Program-made: the position numbers and the translations under genes
The notes under the pieces: model-generated
What the model was told of the DNA's origin: nothing
The model's database searches: none
What the model saw: the letters and a program-made list of their open reading frames with translations, nothing else
Shown here: piece after piece, positions 55,801 to 64,000 of the stretch
How the letters are laid out: each line of letters opens with the position of its first letter
Numbering within the stretch: the first letter of the stretch is position 1
Assembly: GCA_026770025.1 (NCBI GenBank)
Contig: JAMXDE010000004.1
Coordinates: forward strand, 1,302,001 to 1,366,000
Length of the DNA stretch: 64,000 nucleotides
Source of the DNA: Craspedostauros australis
Taxonomy: Eukaryota; Bacillariophyta; Bacillariophyceae; Mastogloiales; Achnanthaceae
Reading direction: 5' to 3'

Positions 55801-58800
55801 TCCCTCTGTCGAAGACATTTGCTTGTTGGCTCCCTCTGAAGCTGGCATCGGAGGGGCGAGAGTTTCACTCATGAGATCCGGGATCTGTTGTGTCGTTGGC
55901 TGCGACTCTTTCGCCAATACCTGTGGCGCTCTTTCACGGATGGTTCGTTGGTTTCGCGTTTCAGTTATCGGTGGTGGAGTATTGTCGTCATTGCGTTGTA
56001 ACCGGTTGTGGTCTCGCGTGTCTGATGCGAAGATGTCGTCCTGCTCCATTGATTCCACATCGTCGTCGTCGAATGGGTATTGAAAGGTGGTATCACCGAA
56101 CATGCGAGTCCATTCTTCCGATTGATAGCTTGGAAGTTGCTTCAAGTCGGTAGCAATCGTTGCGAACCAGTCATCGAATACAACATGGAACTGAGGTGTG
56201 ATTGAACCTGTCCGTGGTGATAGGACCAAGGGTACGGTTGAGGCATGCTTCGTGGAGAGACCCATGTTCACGTATCTCTCTCCTCTTGGTTCCCATCGGG
56301 GTATTTTGCGCCCGTCGGCCAATGCTTTGTTAAGGACATAGACTGGACTACCCCACACGTGCAGGTTATGAAGTTGCTTGAGGGGGAGACGAATGCGTGA
56401 TAGAACATCGTAAGGTGTGAGGCCTGTGGCGGGGTTAGGCACGCGATTGTAGATGTACGCGGCATGCACTACGGCCATTGGCCACAGTTGAGCGTCGAAC
56501 ATCGTTGGCCAATGAATGCTTTGATGCATCATCATGGTTCGGGCCATTGATACAATTGTTCGAATGCTTCGCTCGGCGATTCCATTGTGGTGATGTGCGC
56601 CTACGCCTGCGAATCGATGGACTTGATGGAATATCTCAAGGTGTTTGGAGTATTCGGGCGAGGTGAAGGTGGTAGCGTTATCCGATAGATATGATCGTAC
56701 GGGGACCCCCACATCACGACACATCAGTTCGAACCGTTCCTTTGCTTCGAGGGTGGCGTGCGTAGTCAGCGCTGCCACAGGTTCCACATGGATGTATCCT
56801 GATGCGTGGTCGACGAAGATGGCTCCGCCTTTGTACATTTCATTTGGGTCGCTTTTGCCTCGTCCTGAGAAGAGGCGTCCTGGCGTTCGACCGACGAAAT
56901 GGTCCACTGATACCTGTTGTCCTGGGAACAAGTGATCGGTGCGCAGAACTCCTTGTTTGTCGCGAATGACATGTTGGGTTATTCCTGGTGAAGGTCGACG
57001 ATGCAGTTTTCCGAATTGACATGCGGCGCAGAGCGGGAGGCTCGTGACTTTTGCCGCAGCTGTGTGCATCTTTCTAGACGATTCTGACCCAGTGAGTGCA
57101 CCCGAACGCAGCAGGAACTTCACTCGACTGAAGGATAAGTGTCCGAGACGATAGTGCCACCGAAGAAGTTCCTTTTGTGGTTGGGTGAGGTTCACGTTGT
57201 GGTCGGACACGGTAGAGACGATGGACGTTAGTGCAGCTGGCACATCATGGATGTTGTCGGCGCTGTAGCCGACGGATGTTGGCAGCCTTGTGGACTTCTT
57301 GTAGTTCGCTACGATTGCATTGCGATCGTCGTTTCCCAGGATTCCGCTGAGTTTACAGGAGGACTTGTCGAATACGATCGTTTCGCCCTGATACTCTTCA
57401 AGGAGACTGGATGTACTGATTAGCTTGACCTTTGATTCGGGAACATGGAAAGCAGGCAGTTGCAATTTGCGAGGGCTTCCAGTTACATCAAGGACATACC
57501 ATTCGACGGTTCCCAACGCATTCACTTGGATTTTCTTGAGGAATCCGTTGAGAAAGGTCGGTTTTGGTGGAGGACTTGGAGTAGAACAGAAATCGTTGAG
57601 GTCATTTGTCACAGAGATTGACGCTCCGCTGTCCCATACGAGTTCGAATGGAACATCAGGCGAGAGATAACTCTCAGCCTTGGCTGGGGATGCGAAAGCG
57701 TTGCGATTGGAGAAGTAGGAGGCTAGACCTTGTAGAGTGAGTAGTGCTGGCATGTCATTGTCACATTGTTGTTTTTGATTTCGATCATACATCAAGTCGA
57801 TTCCGCGAGTTGGGTACAAGCTCCAGAGGTTTCGTGAGATGGATGAGGTGCGACCTTCCTGGCGGGGCAATTTTGCAGTCGTGAATGGTTGGTTTTTACC
57901 ATAAGTGGAAGTTTTTGACTGGTTCCGGTAACGACGTTTTGATCTGTGATTGCGAGTTTTGGTCCGAGTTTGGGGACGCCACACACTTTTTGTTCGTGGG
58001 GAGTTCACTTTCGACACGTTCACAGTTTTGGGTCCATCTGGGTCAAGGCTTTCCATCACGAGATCGTAGAGACTGCGTTTCACAGCTCCATTGAAATGTG
58101 TGGGACGTTTGTGCACTTGCTTGAACCGTTCCTTGACTCGTGCCTTGTTATAGGCTAAATCAGTAGAGTTGATTAAGTTGGGTCTTCGTGGAACGTTCGT
58201 GTGGAGGAGGAGTAGAGTTACGGCGATTAGCATCCAGGCATTAGCTGCCACGATGTACCACCCATACTCTACTCCGATGGTGATGACTTGGAGTGAAGCG
58301 AAGAGGAGAACCGTTCCAACGATGCTACCGAAGTAGTTGAAAGAGGTGCAGAGGTTCCATATGAGGGACCACCAGGTGTCTTCGTCTTGGCTGGAGGCGG
58401 CTGTGAAGCATGTCCAGGCAGCCATGTCGATGGAGAGGTTTTCTTGTTTGGGAACGTTCTTGCCCTTTGCCTTCGCCTTGAACTTGAAGTTGTCCTGGTG
58501 GCTCTCGGTGTTGTGCGAGAGACGCCAGCGTCGGCACTTGGCGCACCACATGAACGTCTTGTCGTTGACAAGCTTGCGCTGTGGTTCACCGGGCTTGGGA
58601 GCTTTGGACGACCAGCCCTGGCCGGCGTTGCGTTTGGCGTCGCGTTCCTTGGGCTTCTTGGAGTTGTTCCTCTTTCCGTCGTTCTTGGAGAAACCCTTGT
58701 GTTGCTCGAGGACGTTGGCGCTTGGGTTTTGGGCGACGTTGCTAGCGTACGAGTACTTGGGCACGTTGCTGTCTCTGGTACGCCTGATGGCATGCCAGCG

Positions 58801-60066
58801 ATTTCCACGCACTTCGTTTTCGTACGACGCCTCGGCCTTGTTGCAGATTGCCATCCATGTGAGATCTTTTGCGGCAAGCTGGGGGCGAGCGTACTCGTAT
58901 GTGAAGACGGGGAGACGCATGAGGATTTCCTCAAGGCTATCCTTCATCACATAGAGAGGACGTCGGTACTGTTCACCAGACCGGATCTGTCCTCCAGCCT
59001 GTAGGAAGGCATCGAGGATCGTTCGGAGGAGACGGAGGTCGAAGCGACCGGCGTCGTCGAGGCGCTTGCAAAGAGCACGGAGGTGGACTGCCATGAGTCC
59101 AACGTTCTCGTTTGGAAAACGTCTGCAGTTGACTTCGCGGATCTTGGCTGCGAGGGCGTCTTGTTCATCCAAGGAGTTGGCTGAGTTGCTGTTCATGAAC
59201 TCAACGAAGAGAGTGATGAAGTTATCGTGGAACTTCTGCTCAATTCGGTTCATGAGCTGGTCTTCGAGGATTGGATCAAGACTATCACGGAAGAACGCTG
59301 AGGCTGTCTCGTTGTTCTGGACGTCGTAGTGATCCCACTTCAGATGGAACTCTTCAAAGTGCTTGGTGGCATCTTCAAGAGTGAAGGCGGCTGGTGAATC
59401 CAGGACGCAAGTCATCCCTGACTCTGCGTTGGCGTCAGCAATGTACGCCATGGTGAGGAGTCCGGTTCTTGCCATGTGATTTCGCACCAGGCGGATGAAC
59501 TGCTGGATGTTCCCTCCCTTCTTGAACTTGTCGGTGAGTCCTTGCTCTCGCTTGGACTGGTTGGTGGAGTCAGCACCGTTATGGAGGATTCTCTGTTGTT
59601 GAGAGTTAGTCCACCTGGTGTGTGACTCGTCTTGGAGGCCGGTCCAATGTCCGTTTGGTGCGCCTGCGGTCCAGGGCACCCAGTTGCGTCCTTGCTTGAG
59701 GATACCTCCCATGATGGGAACGGTTGGTTTCCCTGAGAGGTCGTGGTCGTCGTCTTCGCTATCCTCTTCTGACTTTCGGCTCTTCTTGGGCATGGGAGTT
59801 CCCATGTCGAAGATACTGTCGTTGAGGAAGGACTGGTCCGTCCGGGTTCTTGTGTCGCCAGCGGAACGGCTGCGCTCGAGACCGGGACGGCTTGGGGTCG
59901 TAGTGGCTGTAGCTGCTGCTTGGGCAGTGGCTATAGCCGCATTTGCTGCTTCTGCAGCGGCTTCGGCCGCCAACGTCGCCTGTGTGAGGCGGGCGTTTTC
60001 GACCGTGATCGCTTCGAGCTGCGCTTGCAGCTCTTCCAGCGTGGCAGGGGTTGTCTCTTCCGCCAT
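52822..60066 (-). CDS. Copia Gag-Pol polyprotein, intact
   Basis: One frame of 2,414 residues has no stop or frameshift. Gag has a coiled-coil-like N-terminus (Ala/Glu/Gln-rich) and a zinc-binding-like motif C508-x2-C511...H518...H523 in place of a classic CCHC knuckle. A hydrophobic stretch at about 580-625 (FGSIVGTVLLFASL, then WMLIAVTLLLL) would make two membrane spans, which is unusual for Copia. The protease has WDSGAS (D812). The integrase has an H/C zinc region (CAAC) and the catalytic triad D1055, D1129 and E1165, giving DD35E spacing. The reverse transcriptase has TSIDFTNAFVQ and YVDD at 2083-2086. RNase H has YVDADFAG at 2249, then STMESEYAAL and DNQACISLA. It ends near the PPT. All catalytic residues are present. 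Confidence 0.95.
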   Translation of the reverse strand: MAEETTPATLEELQAQLEAITVENARLTQATLAAEAAAEAANAAIATAQAAATATTTPSRPGLERSRSAGDTRTRTDQSFLNDSIFDMGTPMPKKSRKSEEDSEDDDHDLSGKPTVPIMGGILKQGRNWVPWTAGAPNGHWTGLQDESHTRWTNSQQQRILHNGADSTNQSKREQGLTDKFKKGGNIQQFIRLVRNHMARTGLLTMAYIADANAESGMTCVLDSPAAFTLEDATKHFEEFHLKWDHYDVQNNETASAFFRDSLDPILEDQLMNRIEQKFHDNFITLFVEFMNSNSANSLDEQDALAAKIREVNCRRFPNENVGLMAVHLRALCKRLDDAGRFDLRLLRTILDAFLQAGGQIRSGEQYRRPLYVMKDSLEEILMRLPVFTYEYARPQLAAKDLTWMAICNKAEASYENEVRGNRWHAIRRTRDSNVPKYSYASNVAQNPSANVLEQHKGFSKNDGKRNNSKKPKERDAKRNAGQGWSSKAPKPGEPQRKLVNDKTFMWCAKCRRWRLSHNTESHQDNFKFKAKAKGKNVPKQENLSIDMAAWTCFTAASSQDEDTWWSLIWNLCTSFNYFGSIVGTVLLFASLQVITIGVEYGWYIVAANAWMLIAVTLLLLHTNVPRRPNLINSTDLAYNKARVKERFKQVHKRPTHFNGAVKRSLYDLVMESLDPDGPKTVNVSKVNSPRTKSVWRPQTRTKTRNHRSKRRYRNQSKTSTYGKNQPFTTAKLPRQEGRTSSISRNLWSLYPTRGIDLMYDRNQKQQCDNDMPALLTLQGLASYFSNRNAFASPAKAESYLSPDVPFELVWDSGASISVTNDLNDFCSTPSPPPKPTFLNGFLKKIQVNALGTVEWYVLDVTGSPRKLQLPAFHVPESKVKLISTSSLLEEYQGETIVFDKSSCKLSGILGNDDRNAIVANYKKSTRLPTSVGYSADNIHDVPAALTSIVSTVSDHNVNLTQPQKELLRWHYRLGHLSFSRVKFLLRSGALTGSESSRKMHTAAAKVTSLPLCAACQFGKLHRRPSPGITQHVIRDKQGVLRTDHLFPGQQVSVDHFVGRTPGRLFSGRGKSDPNEMYKGGAIFVDHASGYIHVEPVAALTTHATLEAKERFELMCRDVGVPVRSYLSDNATTFTSPEYSKHLEIFHQVHRFAGVGAHHHNGIAERSIRTIVSMARTMMMHQSIHWPTMFDAQLWPMAVVHAAYIYNRVPNPATGLTPYDVLSRIRLPLKQLHNLHVWGSPVYVLNKALADGRKIPRWEPRGERYVNMGLSTKHASTVPLVLSPRTGSITPQFHVVFDDWFATIATDLKQLPSYQSEEWTRMFGDTTFQYPFDDDDVESMEQDDIFASDTRDHNRLQRNDDNTPPPITETRNQRTIRERAPQVLAKESQPTTQQIPDLMSETLAPPMPASEGANKQMSSTEGAPYESPVPDSTIESPDQRTLQPQLSSPLRESPISGQATPLPPLAPTSVDTKSTTTTTPKPESTPSRPRSTRSRKQPKRFTYARLGGKAAWLDDEDTDDYYFCPAVATLEEIDQAMTPRELHPDSSSIITFSQAIVDCLHTIEPLQREGSDSLSIDLHQFKVDAHYLLRRLRGRFNTLNPQPTNIVLPTFTPKPAKAEEASINMADWWQPDPDDMVEEGPTPFQDVYEDFYADMERHFEVDLHCEIRCDDLRRQATDYAVGQFVNRLSAFIRTGIMNPSFDAFDYMSSAKPEPWSYQDPEYLMMKGFLPPESRISGNTFFKRTRSVWNAISENHRYRLAFELLRRQVKTIRPGPWPQPSAFEVEKFVQGMIETNTAPLKVAPATRVSEKIGSTLEVDPSSILDTATCIPEHEWANIEQHAYAVSIIEPQRDSTNFPTYVDGHMMSYFATGGDLDIAERSSTYKASSNDPDTLSFDEAIRDDNKDEWMQAAEKEIKALTEKGTWEEIQKADVVNDRIFPGTWVFRRKRLPDGTIKKYKGRWCCRGDLMNEDESTYAPVVAWSSVRIFLSTSIVMGWTTTSIDFTNAFVQASIHKPVHLHLPRGFKSSKGPNTCLRLCKSLYGLTIAPRLWYEHLIRALITVGFTACDQEQCLFIKRNIMIVLYVDDAGIASKTKKDADEFIASMRELGFELTQEGSFTEFLGIELCRDPKADVVHLRQPGLIKKILETTKMSNCNPCPVPTTQLALGQCKDEPAMNEKWNYRSVVGMLLYLTTNTRPDLAFAVSQVARFGHDPRRSHAKAIKRIMRYLKHTETMGTIVRPTGQLDLKCYVDADFAGLYQREDSKDPVSVKSRTGYLITLGGCPLIWKSKLQTEIALSTMESEYAALSLAMRTLIPIQQLIRQVINNAGTDMPLHTNLQCTVFEDNQACISLATNHQPTARTKHFLTKWHFFWYWVKAGFICIQHIATPEQLADIFTKGLSIAVFEYLRSKIMGW

Positions 60067-60482
60067 GATGGATAGCAGGGACTTCTCGAGTAGTCTTCGG
60101 ACGTCGAGGGGATCGATCTGTTTACCTTCTCTTGCTCTTGCTCGACTTCACTTCGTTGAGAAGGTGTGCACTGAAGTTCGATGCAGGTTTTGAGAGGCTC
60201 GTACTCGGTCAGCGAGTATGGTTATAGCTTGCTTTAGCAGAGGCTACTGAAGTTCGACCTTGGGTCGCTTACCTTCAGCTGGGACTTTTGTCCTCTTGAG
60301 TGGCTCGGTTTTCGAGCGTTGGGAGTCTGATTTCAAATCAGATGCATGCGATGAGGACTGTGTCCTTTGTTGAAAGCTCGGTCTGCGAGCTGTGCCTTTT
60401 GGCTTGGTCTCAGAGAGACTCTTGCGATCGGTTGGCAGAGGAAGATGCTCGGTGGGGTTGATTTGAGAGTATTTGGCAACCA
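60067..60482 (-). other. Copia leader between PBS and gag start
   Basis: This ~415-base leader contains a stop-free stretch of about 79 codons (60483 down to 60244) in the same frame as gag. It is basic and polar in composition and has no ATG start. TAG and a later TGA separate it from the gag ATG at 60066. ACTGAAGTTCG occurs twice (near 60170 and 60247). It may hold the packaging signal. Confidence 0.45.
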
Positions 60483-60495
60483 CTCGCAGCTACCA
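60483..60495 (-). other. Primer-binding site of Copia element
   Basis: On the element strand the site reads TGGTAGCTGCGAG, next to the 5' LTR and sharing its last base. It would pair with a tRNA ending CTCGCAGCTACCA. Such a tRNA would have an A1-U72 first pair, a hallmark of eukaryotic initiator tRNA-Met, so initiator Met priming is inferred. Confidence 0.65.
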
Positions 60496-61181
60496 GTTAG
60501 GATTCGAGCGTAGGCGTCGAATCGGTGGAGAATGTCTCGTGAATCTGCCGGCTTCGGGATAGCCGTGTGATGCAGTTCAAGAGAGAGGTGTGCTGGTTGA
60601 AGAGTTATAACTGTAACGATGAGTAGAAGAGTGCTTTGAAGCTAATCTTTGTCTGTGTTTATTATGAGTTAGCTTGTGGTGTTAATAGGGTGAAGAAACG
60701 ATGTCACACAACTTGGTGAGACCCTGCACTGATGTACTTGGTTCAGTGCTACAGGGTATACTGTCATTACAGCGCCTTGCTCTCCACACACGTAGATACA
60801 CTGCAGTGTAGATCATGGCAGATGGCAGTGACGACCATGAGGCAGTGGCTGTGGTTGGAGCTGGCTCTCGGATTCCATTGCTTGAGTTGAAGCAGGTTGG
60901 ATACACGCGTTAAGACTACGGCAGTGGTGCAGTAGTCATCAGCATGGAGGGAATCGAGGTATGTTGTAGTAAAAGGATCTGAGGAGCATATAGTTCCCAA
61001 GGTGGAGTGTGAGTCAGGTCGGTCATGGTTGAGTCATGATGGATTCGTGAATGGAGGAGAGAAAGGAGGAGAAAAGATTTGGTGGTCCATCAGGACGGAA
61101 GATTTCGCGCCAAAACAGGAATTTCTCCCATCAGGTTGATACCGTGTTCGGTATTAGTCTGTCCCTCATTGAATCTCAACT
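60495..61181 (-). repeat. 5' LTR of Copia element
   Basis: 687 bp, with the same ends and length as the LTR at 52051-52737. It should carry the element promoter. Confidence 0.95.
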
Positions 61182-61186
61182 AGTGG
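61182..61186. repeat. Target-site duplication, right copy (AGTGG)
   Basis: This exactly matches 52046-52050. Confidence 0.9.
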
Positions 61187-61762
61187 GGATCAGTTCTGGT
61201 GGATTGCGAGTTGTGGATTGTCTAATGTTCTTCGTCACGCACAAAGCGAGAAGGTCTTCAGCGCGGGGCGGCGCACGTACATAGAATCAAGCTCGTGGAT
61301 TGGCGTTCACTGCAGTGGAGGAAGCAGGTGCAACAAAAGCAGGGCAAAGAACAAGGGGGGACACTTAGACATGATAATGATGTGTAGACATTCTTGGTGG
61401 TGCCAATCCCCCAACTCCTTGCGAAGCAGCAAAGTTCCCTCGATCGCCAAAGCAGCCAGTCAAATCCAAAGACCTGAGCAGCATCACCGGGATTGATCTG
61501 AGCAGGATGACACGGAGGTGCTGCCGATACATTGATGGTGGAGACAACAACCTGAATGGTACACACCGACAAGCATACTCGCATCAATGTTCTAGTGCCA
61601 AACATGGCCGAAGCCCAGTGATCACTCCCATAACAATCCCTCTCCTCGCTTGACAAAGAATCACATTGCAACATCGCAACATCATCAACCCATCCACCCA
61701 TCGACAAAACAAGCGACTTGTCACGGGCGTCAATCGTCACCTTCAGACAAGAGTCATCAACG
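61187..61762. other. Intergenic right of the retrotransposon
   Basis: No gene is supported. It may hold the 5' UTR of the Ser-rich frame that follows. Confidence 0.45.
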
Positions 61763-62614
61763 ATGGTAAACCTCGCCATGGACTTCTTCATGAAGGAACT
61801 GATTCAAGAACGATCAGCATCAATGGAGGGGTCGAGTGAACATCCCTACACCTCCAAGTGTACCATTGTTGTTGACAATGCGCGCTTGCTTCCTCCGTGT
61901 ATTCAAGACAACGTCGTCATGGGCAGCGACCGAAGAGGCCGATCGCAGCGCTCTTCATTCACAACAACGACTGATGTTCCGTTGTGGGCGTCTCATGGCG
62001 CCTGTTCGCTGGCATCATCATCCAGGCTAACGCCACTATCACCGCCACCGCCAGCCTCATCGTCGCTTGTTCATAGCGATGGCAGCGACAGCAGCAGAAG
62101 CAGCGAAAGTAGTCACAGTAGTGATGACAATCACAGTTGCAGCAGTCGCAAGAAACGAGCATCAAGATGGGACGCAATGGGCTGCAACGCGTCGCCATTA
62201 CAATGTTCACGGAAACATCTCGCCAGCACTACCAGATTGTCGCCATCCCTCGCTGGAATGAGACAGGGGAGACCATGCAGGTGGGGGATGAATCATATGG
62301 TCGAGAGCGACGACGACAAGGCCGAATCGGCTGAGAAGCCACCGCAGATGCACTCGTCCGCACCCTTCATCCGCGTCAACACAAAAATATTGCGCCAGCA
62401 GCGAGTTGCCAGAGAGCAACAACAATATCGCATCAATTGCACTGTCGAGAGGGAGAAGACATCATGGGGGCAGCAGAAAGGAGAGTCTGGTCTTCTGGTA
62501 TACAGATATAATGCTGAGCAACAGAAACCAGACATGGTGAGGATCTTTGCTCATCAATTCACCATGGAAAGATTGATCAAACCACAACGACGATCGTCAA
62601 ATCCCGGTTTGTAG
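61763..62614 (+). CDS. Hypothetical Ser-rich protein
   Basis: A single frame of about 283 residues runs from the ATG at 61763 (CAACGATGG context). The frame is open slightly upstream but without an ATG. The N-terminus (MVNLAMDFFMKELIQE) could be an amphipathic helix. The middle is Ser/Pro-rich with SDSSRSSESSHSSDD. The C-terminal ~80 residues (RVNTKILRQQRVAREQQQYR, then LLVYRYNAEQQKPDMVRI) look more ordered. I recognise no family. Overlapping open frames in this Ser-codon-rich DNA make the model uncertain, and an exon of a larger gene is possible. Confidence 0.4.
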   Translation: MVNLAMDFFMKELIQERSASMEGSSEHPYTSKCTIVVDNARLLPPCIQDNVVMGSDRRGRSQRSSFTTTTDVPLWASHGACSLASSSRLTPLSPPPPASSSLVHSDGSDSSRSSESSHSSDDNHSCSSRKKRASRWDAMGCNASPLQCSRKHLASTTRLSPSLAGMRQGRPCRWGMNHMVESDDDKAESAEKPPQMHSSAPFIRVNTKILRQQRVAREQQQYRINCTVEREKTSWGQQKGESGLLVYRYNAEQQKPDMVRIFAHQFTMERLIKPQRRSSNPGL

Positions 62615-63366
62615 AATAGCGAGGGCGGCGTACTCTCAATCAAAGGGAACGGATTAAACTAGATCCAGAAAGAGCTCTCGTAGCTTGAGCAACATCAGCG
62701 CTACCATCATTGCAGGTTGTATCGCACCTTGTGCTGCTCAACAAGAGCATTTCGTGCAATGAAGTAAAATGGAGTAGAGTGCGATGGAGCGACAAAGAAG
62801 CAACAGCACCACTCTTGGCAACACAGGAACGCAGTCATCCTCTCCTCGAAAATTTCAGATGCGACTGTCTACCGCGCTTTCTTTGTCAGTTAGTTCCCTG
62901 GCTGTCTTTCGCTATGACTACTTTGGCTGTCTGTTGACAACTGTGGACTCGTCGTTAACTTCAATCTTGTATCTGCGTGACTCAGCGTGTCATTGTTTCG
63001 ATACGAACAAAACGGTTGATTTCCACACCCATCTCCACTTCAACTGATGCCAACCTCTCCTCCTCTTCCTCCATCATTCATCGTTGTTGTGACAGCAACA
63101 TGCTTCGATGATGGTACAAGACATGCTGCGCTCATGTCATCATCATTCCTGAAACTTCACGGCATTCCCCATCCATTGTCTGCAGACCGGGGTGTCGTTG
63201 CACGCCCAGCAGCTGTCGCAAGGTGGCAGTCGCAACACACAGAAGTTCCGCTGTGATTGCGCCGCCACCACAAGGATCTCCTTCGAGATGCGACACTGAC
63301 CCAACCAGCAGCCATCGACAGAGTCATCAAGCAGAGTACTCCGCGAGCACAATCATACACGCGAGT
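62615..63366. other. Intergenic, no supported gene
   Basis: About 0.75 kb with no convincing frame. The right part is the likely promoter and 5' UTR of the gene starting at 63367. Confidence 0.45.
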
Positions 63367-64000
63367 ATGAACGTCGGTGACAACGATGGCCATGATAGTG
63401 CTGATGATGCTACCAAACTCCATCATGATCAATCCAAGAGGATGATGAATGTGAAGAATGGACGGAAACCAAACACAGCACAACGCAGACACAAACACAA
63501 ACAACAGCGTTCTCTGTCATCGAAGTTCGTGATCGCCATCATCGTTCAGATCCTTACTTCAGCCATGTACATGTGGAAGCTATCTCAGACTGTCGATCCA
63601 ACCCAACACCCATCACATCCGTCTCAGCAGCAATATCAACGTGCCAATGGTCGCTTTGATCGATCAACGACGGTGCTGCCCAACACGAGTGCTACCGTGG
63701 CTTCTGCGGCTTCAGCTTCAAGGGCTGCTGAGATTGAGAAAGCACCAGAATCTATGCCGATCCCCGTTTCCGCACCTTCACCGCAAGCACACGCAAAAGT
63801 AAAACCAAACAAAGCACAAACAACGCACGCAAAGAAGATGCCTCGGTTCATCATCCATGTTGGACCATCCAAGACGGCGACCACCACCATCCAAACCAGC
63901 CTGGCGGATCTGTCCAGAAGCACCATCCTCAGGCAAGATCACTACATGTACTGGGGACGGTACCATCTGAACGGGCAATTCAGGGGGAATCGGATGGGAT
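63367..64000 (+). CDS. Sulfotransferase-like type II membrane protein, 5' part only
   Basis: The frame opens with an ATG at 63367 and stays open to the window edge (211 codons), so the 3' part is missing. The first ~50 residues are polar, then basic (RRHKHKQQR), followed by one membrane span at about 53-71 (FVIAIIVQILTSAMYMW). This is the topology of a Golgi type II enzyme. A Ser/Ala/Pro stem (about 72-158) leads to FIIHVGPSKTATTTIQ (161-176). That motif matches the 5'-phosphosulfate loop of PAPS-dependent sulfotransferases (P-x-K-T-G-T-T), with Ala at the usual Gly. It probably sulfates glycans or proteins in the Golgi. A related nucleotide-binding glycan enzyme is the alternative. Confidence 0.65.
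   Translation, partial: MNVGDNDGHDSADDATKLHHDQSKRMMNVKNGRKPNTAQRRHKHKQQRSLSSKFVIAIIVQILTSAMYMWKLSQTVDPTQHPSHPSQQQYQRANGRFDRSTTVLPNTSATVASAASASRAAEIEKAPESMPIPVSAPSPQAHAKVKPNKAQTTHAKKMPRFIIHVGPSKTATTTIQTSLADLSRSTILRQDHYMYWGRYHLNGQFRGNRMG

Larger units (their letters stand above)
52051..61181 (-). mobile_element. Complete Ty1/Copia LTR retrotransposon, 9,131 bp
   Basis: The element is read on the minus strand. It has two 687-bp LTRs that I cannot tell apart by eye, a primer-binding site, one uninterrupted Gag-Pol frame, a polypurine tract and a 5-bp target-site duplication. Domain order is Gag, protease, integrase, reverse transcriptase, RNase H, which defines Copia. The ends are AGTT...AACT, not the usual TG...CA. 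Every part needed for autonomous movement is open, so it is likely young and perhaps active. It resembles the diatom CoDi lineages in general, but I cannot place it in one without a tree. Confidence 0.95.

Overview
This is a piece of a eukaryotic nuclear genome, almost certainly a diatom (stramenopile). Four things point that way. Several genes resemble diatom-restricted families: a Sec14/CRAL-TRIO-like protein with a diatom-type Cys/His C-terminal domain, a DUF6824-like protein, a membrane RING-H2 protein and a PDZ+[2Fe-2S] ferredoxin. A carboxypeptidase carries a signal peptide followed by an ASAFAP-like CHAFAQ motif. The introns are short GT-AG introns of 167-621 nt. A large Copia element is present. 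The species cannot be named from the sequence alone.

Layout. The left end (1-2,449) has no supported gene. A three-exon CRAL-TRIO-like gene (2,450-5,206) is followed by about 8.2 kb of gene-poor DNA with microsatellites and a recurrent GTACGAGTAC-type motif. A divergent pair follows: a class I/II aminotransferase (minus) and a probably plastid-targeted M32 carboxypeptidase (plus). Next come a membrane-anchored RING-H2 protein and a minus-strand PDZ-ferredoxin.

The centre (22.5-37.2 kb) is a large, nearly identical inverted duplication with arms of about 5.5 kb around a 3.7-kb spacer. Each arm carries an intact CK1/VRK-type kinase gene with two FHA-like domains and a tRNA-Thr(AGT) gene. The spacer and inner left arm hold a complete Patched/RND-like transporter gene. 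The right arm keeps only that gene's last ~58 codons. Outside the arms, two more diverged PDZ-ferredoxin paralogues sit in mirror positions.

From 39 to 51 kb are a multi-span membrane protein with a C-terminal alpha/beta-hydrolase-like module, the DUF6824-like gene, a Ser/Arg-rich disordered protein preceded by a small upstream ORF, and a membrane-anchored SMP-30/gluconolactonase-like beta-propeller protein (minus). A complete 9,131-bp Copia retrotransposon (52,051-61,181, minus orientation) has an intact 2,414-residue Gag-Pol, two 687-bp LTRs that look identical, a 5-bp target-site duplication and recognisable PBS and PPT. It therefore looks recently inserted. The right end has a low-complexity Ser-rich ORF and the 5' part of a type II membrane sulfotransferase-like gene that runs off the window.

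The host genes do not form one obvious pathway. The main structural story is the inverted duplication and the young retrotransposon. All gene models were built by eye from reading frames, splice consensus and family resemblance. No alignment or database search was run.
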